10,800 nucleotides of DNA from Lutispora sp. (GCA_030834765.1 JAUQXG010000261.1:1-10800), one strand, 5' to 3'; positions 1-7,725 are shown, counted from the stretch's first letter. A program made the numbers and translations. The notes: generated from the letters alone by a model not told the origin.

Positions 1-666
1 GCTTCAACAAAAAAGTATATAAAAGAATTGGAGCTTTCTCATCTTACAGCAAGCTTAAATGGAGCATATATACAGAATCCTGCCACAGATCAAATAATGC
101 ATAGCTTTCCCATCGATACAAAAATCGCATATGAAGTGATAAAAGAAATAGAGTCTTATAAAATACACATAAATTTTTATGAAGGTGAAAAAATACTATG
201 CGAAAAGGAAACGGAATATGCAAAGTATTATAGAGATTTAAACAATATACAATTTGATTATGTTGATTCATTAAAAGAATACAGCAAGGAAACGCAGGGA
301 GGCAAACTGCTTCTTATAGATAAAAGAGAGAAGCTGGACGAGATTAGAAAAATACTGATTGACAAATATGAGAATCATTTAAATATATTATATTCAAAGC
401 CTACTTTTCTTGAAATATTTCATAAAAACACATCCAAGGGAGCAGCTATATTAAAGATTGCGCAGATATACGGAATAAATCCAAAAGAAATAATGGCTAT
501 AGGTGACGGTGAAAACGATATTTCCATGATAAAAAGTGTAGGACTGGGAATAGCTGTTGGAAACGCAACTGAAAGCGTAAAGAAAGAGGCTGATTTTATA
601 ACCCTTTCAAATAATGAAAGCGGTGTAGCATATGCAATAAAGAAGTTTATTTTCAGTGAAAGCTAG
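1..666 (+). CDS. Cof-type HAD-superfamily phosphatase, C-terminal part (5' end outside window)
   Basis: The reading frame is open from the first base (Ala-Ser-Thr-Lys-Lys-Tyr onward), so the gene starts upstream and the TTG at 28 is not the start. About 221 codons are visible; family members are about 265-275 residues, so roughly 50 N-terminal residues with HAD motif I (DxDGT) are missing. Visible parts are the segment after motif II (AxLNGAYI), the C2-type cap, the motif III lysine in SKGAAILKIAQIYGI, and motif IV GDGENDISM (about bases 502-528), whose acidic residues bind Mg2+. Such enzymes are cytosolic and remove phosphate from small molecules such as sugar phosphates, HMP-PP or PLP. The substrate cannot be read here. 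The stop codon TAG is embedded in the ribosome binding site of the next gene, 12 bases before its ATG, so it is probably co-transcribed with the dehydrogenase genes. Family assignment is firm; role in the operon is unknown. Confidence 0.9.
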   Translation, partial: ASTKKYIKELELSHLTASLNGAYIQNPATDQIMHSFPIDTKIAYEVIKEIESYKIHINFYEGEKILCEKETEYAKYYRDLNNIQFDYVDSLKEYSKETQGGKLLLIDKREKLDEIRKILIDKYENHLNILYSKPTFLEIFHKNTSKGAAILKIAQIYGINPKEIMAIGDGENDISMIKSVGLGIAVGNATESVKKEADFITLSNNESGVAYAIKKFIFSES

Positions 667-678
667 GAGGTTATTTAG

Positions 679-1635
679 ATGAATATAAGTAAGGAAAAAC
701 TCGGAGAAATGTATGAAAAGATGCTTCATACAAGGAAATTTGAAGAGAAAGTAGCATATTTCTTTTCTATGGGTATGGTACATGGGACAACCCATCTTTC
801 AGTAGGCGAAGAGGCTTCTGCCGTAGGTGCTTGCAGTGCACTGGAGGATACAGATTTTATAACAAGTACCCATAGAGGACATGGACATTGTATTGGCAAG
901 GGCGTTGACTTAAATAAGATGATGGCAGAGCTTCTTGGAAGGGCTACGGGCTATTGTAAGGGCAAAGGTGGATCTATGCATATAGCAGACCTTGAGAGAG
1001 GAAATCTTGGTGCAAATGGGGTAGTAGGAGGCGGACATGCAATATCAGTAGGTGCAGCACTTACATTAAAAATGAAAAAACAAGATAATGTTGTAGTGTG
1101 TTTTTTCGGAGATGGTGCCGCAAATGAAGGCAGCTTTCATGAAGCCTTAAATTTAGCTTCTATATGGAAATTGCCTATTCTATTTATTTGCGAAAATAAT
1201 ATGTATGGAATGTCGGTTCCTACTAGTAAGTCCATGAACATTATAAACGTAGCAGATAGAGCTGCTGGCTATGGAATAAAAGGCGTAGTAATAGATGGAA
1301 ATGATGTGATAGAAGTTTATAATACGGTAATGGAAGCGAAAGATTATGTAAAGCAAAATGGTCCAATATTGATAGAAGCAAAAACTTATAGATGGCTTGG
1401 GCACTCAAAGAGTGATGCCAATGTTTACAGAACAAAAGAAGAGATCGCATCATGGAAAGCAAAGTGCCCAATCAAGCGTTTGAGAAAATATTTAGAGGAT
1501 AATCATATATTTACGGCTGAAGAGTTAGATGCAATAGAGAAAAAGACTACAGAGGATTTAGAAAAAGCAGTTGAGTTTGCACAAAACAGTCCATATCCAT
1601 CATTAAATACAATACTTGAAGATGTGTATGCATAG
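679..1635 (+). CDS. acoA: TPP-dependent acetoin/pyruvate dehydrogenase E1 component, alpha subunit
   Basis: This is the alpha chain of the thiamine-diphosphate decarboxylase/cleavage component of a 2-oxo-acid-type multienzyme complex. At 318 residues it is complete and has the short form typical of AcoA, without the N-terminal extension of many PdhA proteins. The active-site loop histidine region THRGHGH lies at residues 64-70. The TPP motif starts with GDG at 144-146 and ends with NN at 173-174, the expected spacing; these residues hold Mg2+ and the diphosphate. The C-terminal [11 protein letters not shown] (241-251) matches the conserved GHS loop. The start is fixed by AGGAGG at 665-670, eight bases before ATG. 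The beta subunit follows after 13 bases and the two should form an alpha2beta2 heterotetramer in the cytosol. The substrate could be acetoin or pyruvate: the family resembles AcoA more, but the context (PTS and glycolytic genes, no acoX or acoR in the window) also suits pyruvate. Confidence 0.93.
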   Translation: MNISKEKLGEMYEKMLHTRKFEEKVAYFFSMGMVHGTTHLSVGEEASAVGACSALEDTDFITSTHRGHGHCIGKGVDLNKMMAELLGRATGYCKGKGGSMHIADLERGNLGANGVVGGGHAISVGAALTLKMKKQDNVVVCFFGDGAANEGSFHEALNLASIWKLPILFICENNMYGMSVPTSKSMNIINVADRAAGYGIKGVVIDGNDVIEVYNTVMEAKDYVKQNGPILIEAKTYRWLGHSKSDANVYRTKEEIASWKAKCPIKRLRKYLEDNHIFTAEELDAIEKKTTEDLEKAVEFAQNSPYPSLNTILEDVYA

Positions 1636-1639
1636 GAGG
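1634..1639 (+). promoter_or_regulatory. Ribosome binding site that fixes the acoB start
   Basis: AGGAGG lies nine bases before the ATG at 1649. It overlaps the TAG stop of acoA at 1633-1635. An in-frame upstream ATG at 1616 would begin inside acoA and lie before this site, so it is not the start. Confidence 0.85.
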
Positions 1640-1648
1640 TATGAGAAA

Positions 1649-2626
1649 ATGAGAGAAATTACTTATGCACAAGGAATAAAAGAAGCAATGTCAGAGGAAA
1701 TGAGAAAAGATGAAAATGTGTTTCTCATGGGAGAAGATGTAGGCTTATATGGAGGGGCTTTTGGTGTATCTGTTGGAATGTTTGAAGAGTTTGGAGAAGA
1801 AAGAGTGAGAGATACACCAATATCTGAGGCTGTGATAGCAGGGGCAGCGGCAGGAGCTGCGGTTACCGGCATGAGACCAATCGCAGAAATCATGTTTAGT
1901 GATTTTACTACAATATCCATGGATCAGCTTGTAAATCAAGCAGCAAAAATGAGATATATGTTTGGGGGAAAAGCAAAGGTACCAATGGTACTAAGAACAG
2001 CTGGAGGCTCAGGGACAGGAGCTGCCGCTCAGCATTCACAAAGCTTGGAAGCCTGGTTTTGCCATGTGCCCGGATTAAAAGTGGTTATACCATCAACACC
2101 TTATGATGCAAAAGGACTTTTAAAAGCCGCAATTAGAGACGACAATCCTGTAGTCTTTATAGAACAAAAGCTTTTATATCGAAAAAAAGGTATGGTGCCT
2201 GAAGAAGATTATGTAATAGAGCTTGGAACTGCGGATGTAAAGAGAGAAGGGAAGGATTTAACCATCATAACCTATGGAAGAATGGTTCCAACTTGCCTCA
2301 AAGTTGCAGAGGATCTTTCAAAAGAGGGAATCGAAATAGAAGTGGTAGATCCAAGAACACTCATACCGCTAGATAAAGAAACCTTAATAAAATCAGCCAA
2401 GAAGACAGGGAGAGTGCTTATCGTTCATGAAGCAGTAAAAACAGGAGGTTTTGGTGGAGAAATAGCAGCAATGATTGCAGATAGTGAGGCGTTTTTCTAT
2501 CTTGATGCACCAATAAAAAGGCTTTGTGGTTTAGATATTCCAATACCATATTGCCCAGAACTTGAAAAGAATGCAGTGCCTACAGAAGAAACCATAAAAG
2601 ATGCAGTATTAAGTCTTGTGAAATAA
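1649..2626 (+). CDS. acoB: TPP-dependent acetoin/pyruvate dehydrogenase E1 component, beta subunit
   Basis: This is the partner of the alpha subunit; together they form the E1 heterotetramer that attacks the substrate with thiamine diphosphate and hands the acyl group to lipoyl-E2. From the chosen ATG it has 325 residues, the normal length. The N-terminus [14 protein letters not shown] is the canonical start of the family. The conserved glutamate that activates the thiazolium ring is Glu60 in DTPISE, and the conserved histidine is His129 in [11 protein letters not shown]. The C-terminal transketolase domain shows [11 protein letters not shown] (232-242) and the [12 protein letters not shown] segment (260-271) near the end. 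A longer reading from 1616 adds 11 residues that overlap acoA and is unlikely. The gene sits 13 bases after acoA with a stop-in-Shine-Dalgarno junction, which favours coupled translation in an equal subunit ratio. Confidence 0.93.
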   Translation: MREITYAQGIKEAMSEEMRKDENVFLMGEDVGLYGGAFGVSVGMFEEFGEERVRDTPISEAVIAGAAAGAAVTGMRPIAEIMFSDFTTISMDQLVNQAAKMRYMFGGKAKVPMVLRTAGGSGTGAAAQHSQSLEAWFCHVPGLKVVIPSTPYDAKGLLKAAIRDDNPVVFIEQKLLYRKKGMVPEEDYVIELGTADVKREGKDLTIITYGRMVPTCLKVAEDLSKEGIEIEVVDPRTLIPLDKETLIKSAKKTGRVLIVHEAVKTGGFGGEIAAMIADSEAFFYLDAPIKRLCGLDIPIPYCPELEKNAVPTEETIKDAVLSLVK

Positions 2627-2632
2627 AGGAGG
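2627..2632 (+). promoter_or_regulatory. Ribosome binding site that favours the second of two adjacent ATGs of acoC
   Basis: AGGAGG directly follows the acoB stop. Two ATG codons follow back to back at 2637 and 2640. The spacing is four bases to the first and seven to the second. The related lipoyl domain of the E3 gene begins Met-Ala-Thr with a single Met, which also supports 2640. Confidence 0.7.
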
Positions 2633-2639
2633 GGTAATG

Positions 2640-2870
2640 ATGGCAACGGCTGTAATTATGCCCAAAGCTGGAATGGCAATGGAAGAAGGAACCGTTATAA
2701 AATGGTTCAAGAAAGAGGGGGATCAGGTAGAACAAGGAGAACCTCTTTTAGAAATATTGACAGATAAGGTAAATATGGAAGTAGAAGCCCAGACTTCTGG
2801 GACGTTGATAAAAATAGTAAAGCAAGAAGGTCAAGTAGTTCCCGTAACCAATGTGATAGGCTATATAGGA
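2640..2870 (+). repeat. Direct repeat copy 1: lipoyl-domain coding segment of E2
   Basis: Codons 1-77 of E2 align without gaps to codons 1-77 of the E3 gene. By hand count 33 of 231 bases differ (about 86% identity) and 6 of 77 residues differ. Identical tracts include a 32-base run covering DQVEQGEPLLE. The similarity falls away directly after the lipoyl domain. Confidence 0.9.
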
Positions 2871-3941
2871 GCTGTAGGAGAGCAAGTAGAAGACACAATA
2901 AAAAGTATTGAAGATGTAAGCAAAGAGGAAATTTCAGAAAACAAAGGAGTAAGTCAAGGTAATAAGAAGCTTGAAGCTGTTATAGGAAAGCAAGCAGCCA
3001 CACCAGCAGCTAGAAGAATAGCCAATGAAAAAGATATAGATTTATCAAAAATAAGAGGGTCTGGAAGCTTTGGTGAAATAAAGGTAAAAGATGTACTAGA
3101 ATATAAAAATGTATCCATTACACCCCTTGCAAGAAGAATGGCAGAGGAAAATGAGTTAAATATAGGCAGTATGACTGGAAGTGGCTTTGATGGGAAAATT
3201 GTGAAACAAGATATAGAGTCGTTATTAACCCTAAAAGAAGAAAAACCAAAAATAGCAGGGGAAAAATTCAGTAGAAGGCCACTTAAAGGTATAAGAAAGA
3301 TCATAGCTGAAAGAATGCTGCAAAGCCATATAGAAATACCTTCAGTAACCTTACATGCTAAAGCAGATGTTACAGAGCTTACATCTATAAGAGAAAAACT
3401 GAATAAAACAATAGATATCAAGCTAACTTATAATGATTTTGTATTAAAGGCAGCAGCTTGTGCATTAAAAGAATTTCCAAATGTCAATGCAAGCCTGATG
3501 GGTGAAGAAATACTATACAAAGAAGAAATAAATATAGGGATGGCAGTAGCCTTAGAAGACGGGCTTATCGTACCAGTGATAAAAGGTGCAGAGGACATGT
3601 CAATAAAGAAGATATCCATAAAGGCTAAAGAATTATCAGGGAAGGCCAGAGAAGGAAAGCTTATGCCTGATGATATGATTGGAGGAACCTTTACAGTAAG
3701 CAACTTGGGAATGTATGATATCGTATCCTTCACACCAATCATCAATCAGCCAGAAAGTGCAATACTTGGTGTATGTGCAATTGAAGAAGAATTAAGGTTA
3801 TCTGGAGAAAAGATTGAAGCAAGAAAAATCATGGGGCTAAGCTTGACCTTTGACCACAGAGTAATAGATGGAGCTTCGGGTGCGATTTTCTTAAGGAGAA
3901 TAAAGACACTATTAGAAAATCCTTTAGAGATGCTGATATAG
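2640..3941 (+). CDS. acoC: Dihydrolipoamide acyltransferase E2 component, one lipoyl domain and two subunit-binding domains
   Basis: E2 is the structural core of the complex: it receives the acyl group on its lipoyl arm and transfers it to CoA. At 433 residues the domains are, in order: lipoyl domain 1-77 with the lipoylated lysine Lys43 in TDKVNMEVE; a charged linker to about 118; a first peripheral subunit-binding (E3-binding) domain 120-152 starting ATPAARR; a second one 160-192 starting ITPLARR; a short linker; and the catalytic domain from about 212 with the active site HRVIDG (His406, Asp410). One binding domain is the textbook arrangement, so the tandem pair is noteworthy. The lipoyl domain is almost the same as that at the N-terminus of the E3 gene. 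Start 2640 is preferred over 2637 on ribosome-binding-site spacing. The acyl group is acetyl whether the substrate is acetoin or pyruvate, so E2 does not separate these two readings. Confidence 0.93.
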   Translation: MATAVIMPKAGMAMEEGTVIKWFKKEGDQVEQGEPLLEILTDKVNMEVEAQTSGTLIKIVKQEGQVVPVTNVIGYIGAVGEQVEDTIKSIEDVSKEEISENKGVSQGNKKLEAVIGKQAATPAARRIANEKDIDLSKIRGSGSFGEIKVKDVLEYKNVSITPLARRMAEENELNIGSMTGSGFDGKIVKQDIESLLTLKEEKPKIAGEKFSRRPLKGIRKIIAERMLQSHIEIPSVTLHAKADVTELTSIREKLNKTIDIKLTYNDFVLKAAACALKEFPNVNASLMGEEILYKEEINIGMAVALEDGLIVPVIKGAEDMSIKKISIKAKELSGKAREGKLMPDDMIGGTFTVSNLGMYDIVSFTPIINQPESAILGVCAIEEELRLSGEKIEARKIMGLSLTFDHRVIDGASGAIFLRRIKTLLENPLEMLI

Positions 3942-3978
3942 AGTTTTGGCTATCTAAGGTTCAAAAGGAGAGGTGTAA

Positions 3979-4209
3979 ATGGCTACTAGTATTATCATGC
4001 CTAAAGCTGGAATGGCAATGGAAGAGGGAACAATCATAAAATGGTTCAAGAAAGAAGGAGATCAGGTAGAACAAGGAGAACCTCTTTTAGAGATATTGAC
4101 AGATAAAGTAAACATGGAAGTAGAAGCTCAGATTTCGGGAACTTTAATAAAAATAGTAAAGCAAGAAGGTCAAGTAGTCCCTGTAGTCCATGTTATTGGA
4201 TATATTGGG
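3979..4209 (+). repeat. Direct repeat copy 2: lipoyl-domain coding segment of E3
   Basis: This is the partner of 2640-2870, in the same orientation and 1339 bases downstream. Most of the differences are silent third-position changes. Changed residues are 4, 5, 19, 52, 70 and 71. It ends at the domain boundary, after which the two linkers diverge. Confidence 0.9.
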
Positions 4210-5673
4210 AATCCAGGAGAGCAAATAGAGGATAAAACACTTTATGAAAAAACTGATGTAAAAGAAGATAAGATAAAGACAGCAGTTTTAAATCCCCATG
4301 ATGACATATTTGATGTGGTAGTAATAGGTGGAGGACCTGCAGGCTACGTAGCAGCTATTAAGGCAGCACAATTAGGCGGCAAGGTTGCACTGGTAGAAAA
4401 GGATGTAGTAGGAGGAACTTGTTTAAATCGAGGCTGTGTTCCAACCAAGACATATCTTAAAAACGCAGAAGTTATTGAGAATATTGAAAATGCAGCAAAA
4501 AGGGGTATACTGCTAGAAACTGCTAGTTTTAAAATAGATATGAATAAGATCGTAGAAGCAAAAGATGAGGTAGTAAAAACGCTGACAACCGGAGTGGCGG
4601 GACTATTGAGAAGCTACGGAGTGAAGATGTTCTATGGTATAGGTAAAATTACTAAAGATAAAAAGGTTTTAGTAGACAATAAAGAATTGATTCAGGCTAA
4701 AAAAATAATACTTGCTGGTGGATCAAAAGCGGCAAAGTTGAATATTGAAGGGATGTCAAGCAATCTGGTTTTGACAAGCGACGAATTATTAGATTTGAGA
4801 GAAATACCAAGACATCTAGCAATTATTGGCGGCGGTGTAATCGGAGTAGAATTAGGGATGGTATTTAGATCTTATGGCAGTGATGTCACAATTATTGAAA
4901 TGGCTGATAGAATCATACCATTGATGGATCATGAATTGTCATCGGAGCTTTATAAGTCTATAGTCAGTAAAGATATTAAAGTAATGACTTCTACAAAGTT
5001 AGAGAAAATCCAAGAAAAAGATAAAAAATTAATGTTATATACAGATCAAGGAATCATTGAAGCGGATAAAGTACTTTTATCAATAGGAAGAGTACCAGAT
5101 CTTGAGGCACTAAGTGAAATTGAGCTGGAGATGAACAGAGGAAAAATAAAGGTCAATGAAAAGATGGAAACAAGCATGGAAGGAGTCTATGCTCCAGGAG
5201 ATATAAATGGAATGAAGATGCTTGCTCATGCAGCTTTCAAGATGGGTGAAGTAGCAGCTTCTAATGCAATGAACAAAGAAGAAAAAATAAAGCTTGATTA
5301 TGTTCCAAGCTGCATATATACCATGCCGGAAGTGGGAAGCGTGGGTCTAACAGAGGATGAAGCAAAAGCTAAGTATGAAATTTCAGTAGGAAGATTCCCC
5401 TTTGCAGCAAACGGCAGAGCACTGGCTTCAGGAGAATTCAATGGCTTTGTAAAGGTAATCATAGATAAAAGATATGGCGAAATAGTAGGAGTCCATATCA
5501 TTGGACCTGGAGCAGCAGAAATCATTAATGAAGCTGCTGCACTCATGAATATGGAGATAACCGCATATGAAGTTTCGGATATAATCCACGGGCATCCGAC
5601 ATTTTCAGAAGCTTTTATGGAAGCTGTAGCAGACAGTATAAACAAATCTACACATTTGCCAAAAAAAATGTAA
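3979..5673 (+). CDS. lpdA: Dihydrolipoyl dehydrogenase (E3) with N-terminal lipoyl domain
   Basis: E3 reoxidises the dihydrolipoyl arm of E2 and passes the electrons through FAD and a disulfide to NAD+. The protein has 564 residues, about 100 more than a plain E3 (about 460-475), because of an N-terminal lipoyl domain (1-77, lipoyl Lys43) and a charged linker to about 110. The E3 part shows the FAD site VVVIGGGPAG (113-122), the redox disulfide GGTCLNRGCVPTK with Cys148 and Cys153, the NAD site IIGGGVIGVELG (282-293), the second FAD motif APGDI (405-409), and the C-terminal catalytic pair His540 and Glu545 in HGHPTFSE. All key residues are present, so it should be active as a homodimer. Lipoyl-E3 fusions are known from other Gram-positive bacteria and mycoplasmas. 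The gene follows E2 by 37 bases with an AGGAGAGG ribosome binding site. The A8 tract near the end lies just before the stop. Confidence 0.95.
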   Translation: MATSIIMPKAGMAMEEGTIIKWFKKEGDQVEQGEPLLEILTDKVNMEVEAQISGTLIKIVKQEGQVVPVVHVIGYIGNPGEQIEDKTLYEKTDVKEDKIKTAVLNPHDDIFDVVVIGGGPAGYVAAIKAAQLGGKVALVEKDVVGGTCLNRGCVPTKTYLKNAEVIENIENAAKRGILLETASFKIDMNKIVEAKDEVVKTLTTGVAGLLRSYGVKMFYGIGKITKDKKVLVDNKELIQAKKIILAGGSKAAKLNIEGMSSNLVLTSDELLDLREIPRHLAIIGGGVIGVELGMVFRSYGSDVTIIEMADRIIPLMDHELSSELYKSIVSKDIKVMTSTKLEKIQEKDKKLMLYTDQGIIEADKVLLSIGRVPDLEALSEIELEMNRGKIKVNEKMETSMEGVYAPGDINGMKMLAHAAFKMGEVAASNAMNKEEKIKLDYVPSCIYTMPEVGSVGLTEDEAKAKYEISVGRFPFAANGRALASGEFNGFVKVIIDKRYGEIVGVHIIGPGAAEIINEAAALMNMEITAYEVSDIIHGHPTFSEAFMEAVADSINKSTHLPKKM

Positions 5674-5690
5674 TATACGGAGGTTCTTAT

Positions 5691-5954
5691 ATGTATAGTA
5701 AAGAAGTGGTTATAGCAAATAAAACAGGACTTCATGCAAGACCAGCATCAGAATTTGTTAAAGAAGCATCCAAATTTAAATCAGCCATTAGCATAGAATT
5801 TAAGGAAAAGAAAATAAATGCAAAGAGTATCATCAATGTTTTATCTGTGGGGATTTCAGCAGGAAGTAAAATTGTTATATCCGCAGAAGGAGAAGATGAA
5901 AAACAAGCTGTTGATGAACTTATAAACCTAGTTGAAACAAAATTTAAAGAGTAG
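5691..5954 (+). CDS. ptsH: Phosphocarrier protein HPr of the PTS
   Basis: HPr carries phosphate from enzyme I to sugar-specific EIIA domains in the cytosol. The 87 residues match the usual length. The phosphorylated histidine is His15 in GLHARPAS, with the conserved Arg17. Ser46 in AKSIINV sits at the position phosphorylated by HPr kinase in Firmicutes, so a role in CcpA-type catabolite control is possible. Because His15 is present, this is a true HPr and not a Crh protein. A small deviation is Asn49, where Bacillus subtilis HPr has Gly in SIMGV. The gene begins 17 bases after the E3 stop, with GGAGG seven bases before ATG, and enzyme I follows after eight bases. The placement implies co-expression with the dehydrogenase complex. 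Whether this is the only HPr of the cell or a paralogue cannot be told from the window. Confidence 0.95.
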   Translation: MYSKEVVIANKTGLHARPASEFVKEASKFKSAISIEFKEKKINAKSIINVLSVGISAGSKIVISAEGEDEKQAVDELINLVETKFKE

Positions 5955-5962
5955 GGTGAATT

Positions 5963-7708
5963 ATGATGAAGATTGGTGTTGCTTCCTCTCCTGGATTAGC
6001 TATCGGTAAGGTGTATATACTTGATGAAGCTGAAATAGATATTGATAAAAGTAATATTGAATATAGCCAAGTTCAGGCAGAAATACAAAAATTGATAGAG
6101 GCATTTGCAGATGCTAGAAGCCAGATTGAGGAAATATATCAGAAAACATTAGAAACAGTTGGTGAAGACGAGGCAAACATTATACAGGCTCATTTGATGA
6201 TAGTAGATGATCCTGTTCTTCTCGATGGTATCAAGGAGATTATAGTGAATGAGCTTTTTAAAGCTGAGTATGCATTATATAAAAGTGTAGAAGAACAAGT
6301 TGCACTGTTCCAGCAGATAGATGATCCCTATATTAAAGAAAGAGCCGCTGATATAAAAGATGTGGGCAGCAGATTGCTAAAAAACATGTTAGGAGTTCCT
6401 ATTAAAGATATATCGAACATGAAGGAAGATGTAATCATTGCAGGAAAAGAAATTACGCCATCCCTTATGGCAACTGTCGATCGCAAGCATGTAAAAGGAA
6501 TCATTGCTGAGGTTGGTGGCTCAACTGCCCATACAGCCATACTAGCAAGAAATATGGAGATACCTGCAATACTGGGGGCTAGTGGTATACTAGCCTCACT
6601 AAAAGAAGGGCAGTTAATCAGTATGGACGGCTCAAAAGCAGTGATAGAACTGGAACTAGACAGAAATAAAATTGTGGAGATTGAAAAAAAGGTCGAGCTT
6701 GGAGCAAAGATAAAAAAGGAGCTATTCAAGCTGAAAGATATACAAACCAAAACACTGGATGGCCATATGATTGAGCTGGCAGCAAACATTGGAATGCCGG
6801 AGGATGCAGAAAAGGCAATGGAAAATGGAGCAGAAGGTGTAGGTTTATTTAGAACAGAATTTCTATATATGGATAGAGACAGACAGCCTAATGAAGAAGA
6901 GCAATTTGCATCCTATAAAAAAGCTGTAGAAATTATGGATGGAAGGCCGGTGATTATTCGTACCCTTGATGTAGGTGGAGATAAAGAAATACCATATTTT
7001 AAATTGCCAAAAGAAGAAAATCCGTTTTTAGGCTTTAGAGCCATAAGAATTTGTCTTGAAGATGTGGAATTATTTAAAACACAGTTAAGAGCAATACTAA
7101 GAGCAAGCAAATTTGGCAAGACTCTAATCATGTATCCTATGATAGCTGGCGTTGAGGAAGTGGTAAAAGCAAATGAAATACTAGAAGAGGCAAAAAATGA
7201 ATTAAGGCAAAAGCAGCAGGCATTTGATGAGAATATAAAAGTAGGAATCATGGTAGAAATACCTTCGGCAGCAATAGCAGCTGATTTAATAGTAAAAGAG
7301 GTAGACTTCTTTAGTATTGGAACAAATGATTTAACCCAGTATACACTGGCTGTAGATAGGGGAAATGAAAAGGTAAGCTCAATATATAAAAGCATGCACC
7401 CATCTGTACTAAGATTAATACGTAATGTAATAGAAGTATCTCATGGGAAAGGTAAATTTACTGGTATGTGCGGAGAACTTGCAGGAAATCCACTGGCTAC
7501 AGTTTTACTGCTTGGTATGGGTCTTGATGAATTTAGTATGAGCCCAAGTTCAATATTAAAGGTTAAAAAGATTGTTAACTCCGTTAGCATTAGTTATGCT
7601 CGTCAAGTGGCACAGCATGCTATGACTCTTTCTAGCTCTTTAGAGATTGAAAACTATATGAAAAACGTGTTAAAAGAGTTAGAACTTGATTATATTCTTG
7701 AAATATAA
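5963..7708 (+). CDS. ptsI: PTS enzyme I (phosphoenolpyruvate-protein phosphotransferase)
   Basis: Enzyme I takes phosphate from PEP, releasing pyruvate, and passes it to HPr. The protein has 581 residues, normal for the family (about 570-580). Order of domains: N-terminal start GVASSPGLAIGKV; HPr-binding helical region roughly 30-145; the phosphohistidine loop GGSTAHTAILAR with His190; a linker helix; and the C-terminal PEP-binding barrel with GLFRTEFLYM (294-303), RTLDVGGDK (333-341), VEIPSAA (431-437), TNDLTQYTLAVDRGN (454-468) and GMCGELAG (501-508, Cys503 the conserved acid/base residue). It is complete and should be active. There are two adjacent ATGs at 5963 and 5966; the weak site GGGTGA at 5954-5959, overlapping the ptsH stop, is better spaced for the second. 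The weak site suggests translation is coupled to ptsH. No EII or EIIA gene is in the window. Confidence 0.96.
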   Translation: MMKIGVASSPGLAIGKVYILDEAEIDIDKSNIEYSQVQAEIQKLIEAFADARSQIEEIYQKTLETVGEDEANIIQAHLMIVDDPVLLDGIKEIIVNELFKAEYALYKSVEEQVALFQQIDDPYIKERAADIKDVGSRLLKNMLGVPIKDISNMKEDVIIAGKEITPSLMATVDRKHVKGIIAEVGGSTAHTAILARNMEIPAILGASGILASLKEGQLISMDGSKAVIELELDRNKIVEIEKKVELGAKIKKELFKLKDIQTKTLDGHMIELAANIGMPEDAEKAMENGAEGVGLFRTEFLYMDRDRQPNEEEQFASYKKAVEIMDGRPVIIRTLDVGGDKEIPYFKLPKEENPFLGFRAIRICLEDVELFKTQLRAILRASKFGKTLIMYPMIAGVEEVVKANEILEEAKNELRQKQQAFDENIKVGIMVEIPSAAIAADLIVKEVDFFSIGTNDLTQYTLAVDRGNEKVSSIYKSMHPSVLRLIRNVIEVSHGKGKFTGMCGELAGNPLATVLLLGMGLDEFSMSPSSILKVKKIVNSVSISYARQVAQHAMTLSSSLEIENYMKNVLKELELDYILEI

Positions 7709-7725
7709 TGGTTTCATGGATTTAA

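Noticed and set aside
28..666. TTG at 28 as the true start of the first gene
   Set aside because: The frame stays open to base 1 with family-like sequence, and the catalytic motif I would be missing; the gene is cut by the window edge.
1616..1648. Upstream in-frame ATG extending acoB by 11 residues
   Set aside because: It overlaps the end of acoA, lies before the AGGAGG at 1634-1639, and the extra residues do not belong to the conserved family start.
2954..3745. Long minus-strand open frames opposite acoC
   Set aside because: They mirror a well-supported gene on the + strand, have low-complexity Ser/Ile/Leu-rich products and no family motif.
5661..5668. Run of eight A near the 3' end of lpdA, possible slippage site
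   Set aside because: It encodes Lys-Lys just before Met-stop, so slippage would change only the last residues; such runs are common in AT-rich genomes.
5298..5735. Minus-strand open frame opposite the end of lpdA and start of ptsH
   Set aside because: It crosses two real genes and their ribosome binding site, and shows no motif.
6328..7395. Minus-strand open frames of about 150-160 codons opposite ptsI
   Set aside because: They are shadows of conserved enzyme I coding sequence; the products are Ser/Ile/Phe-rich without recognisable domains.
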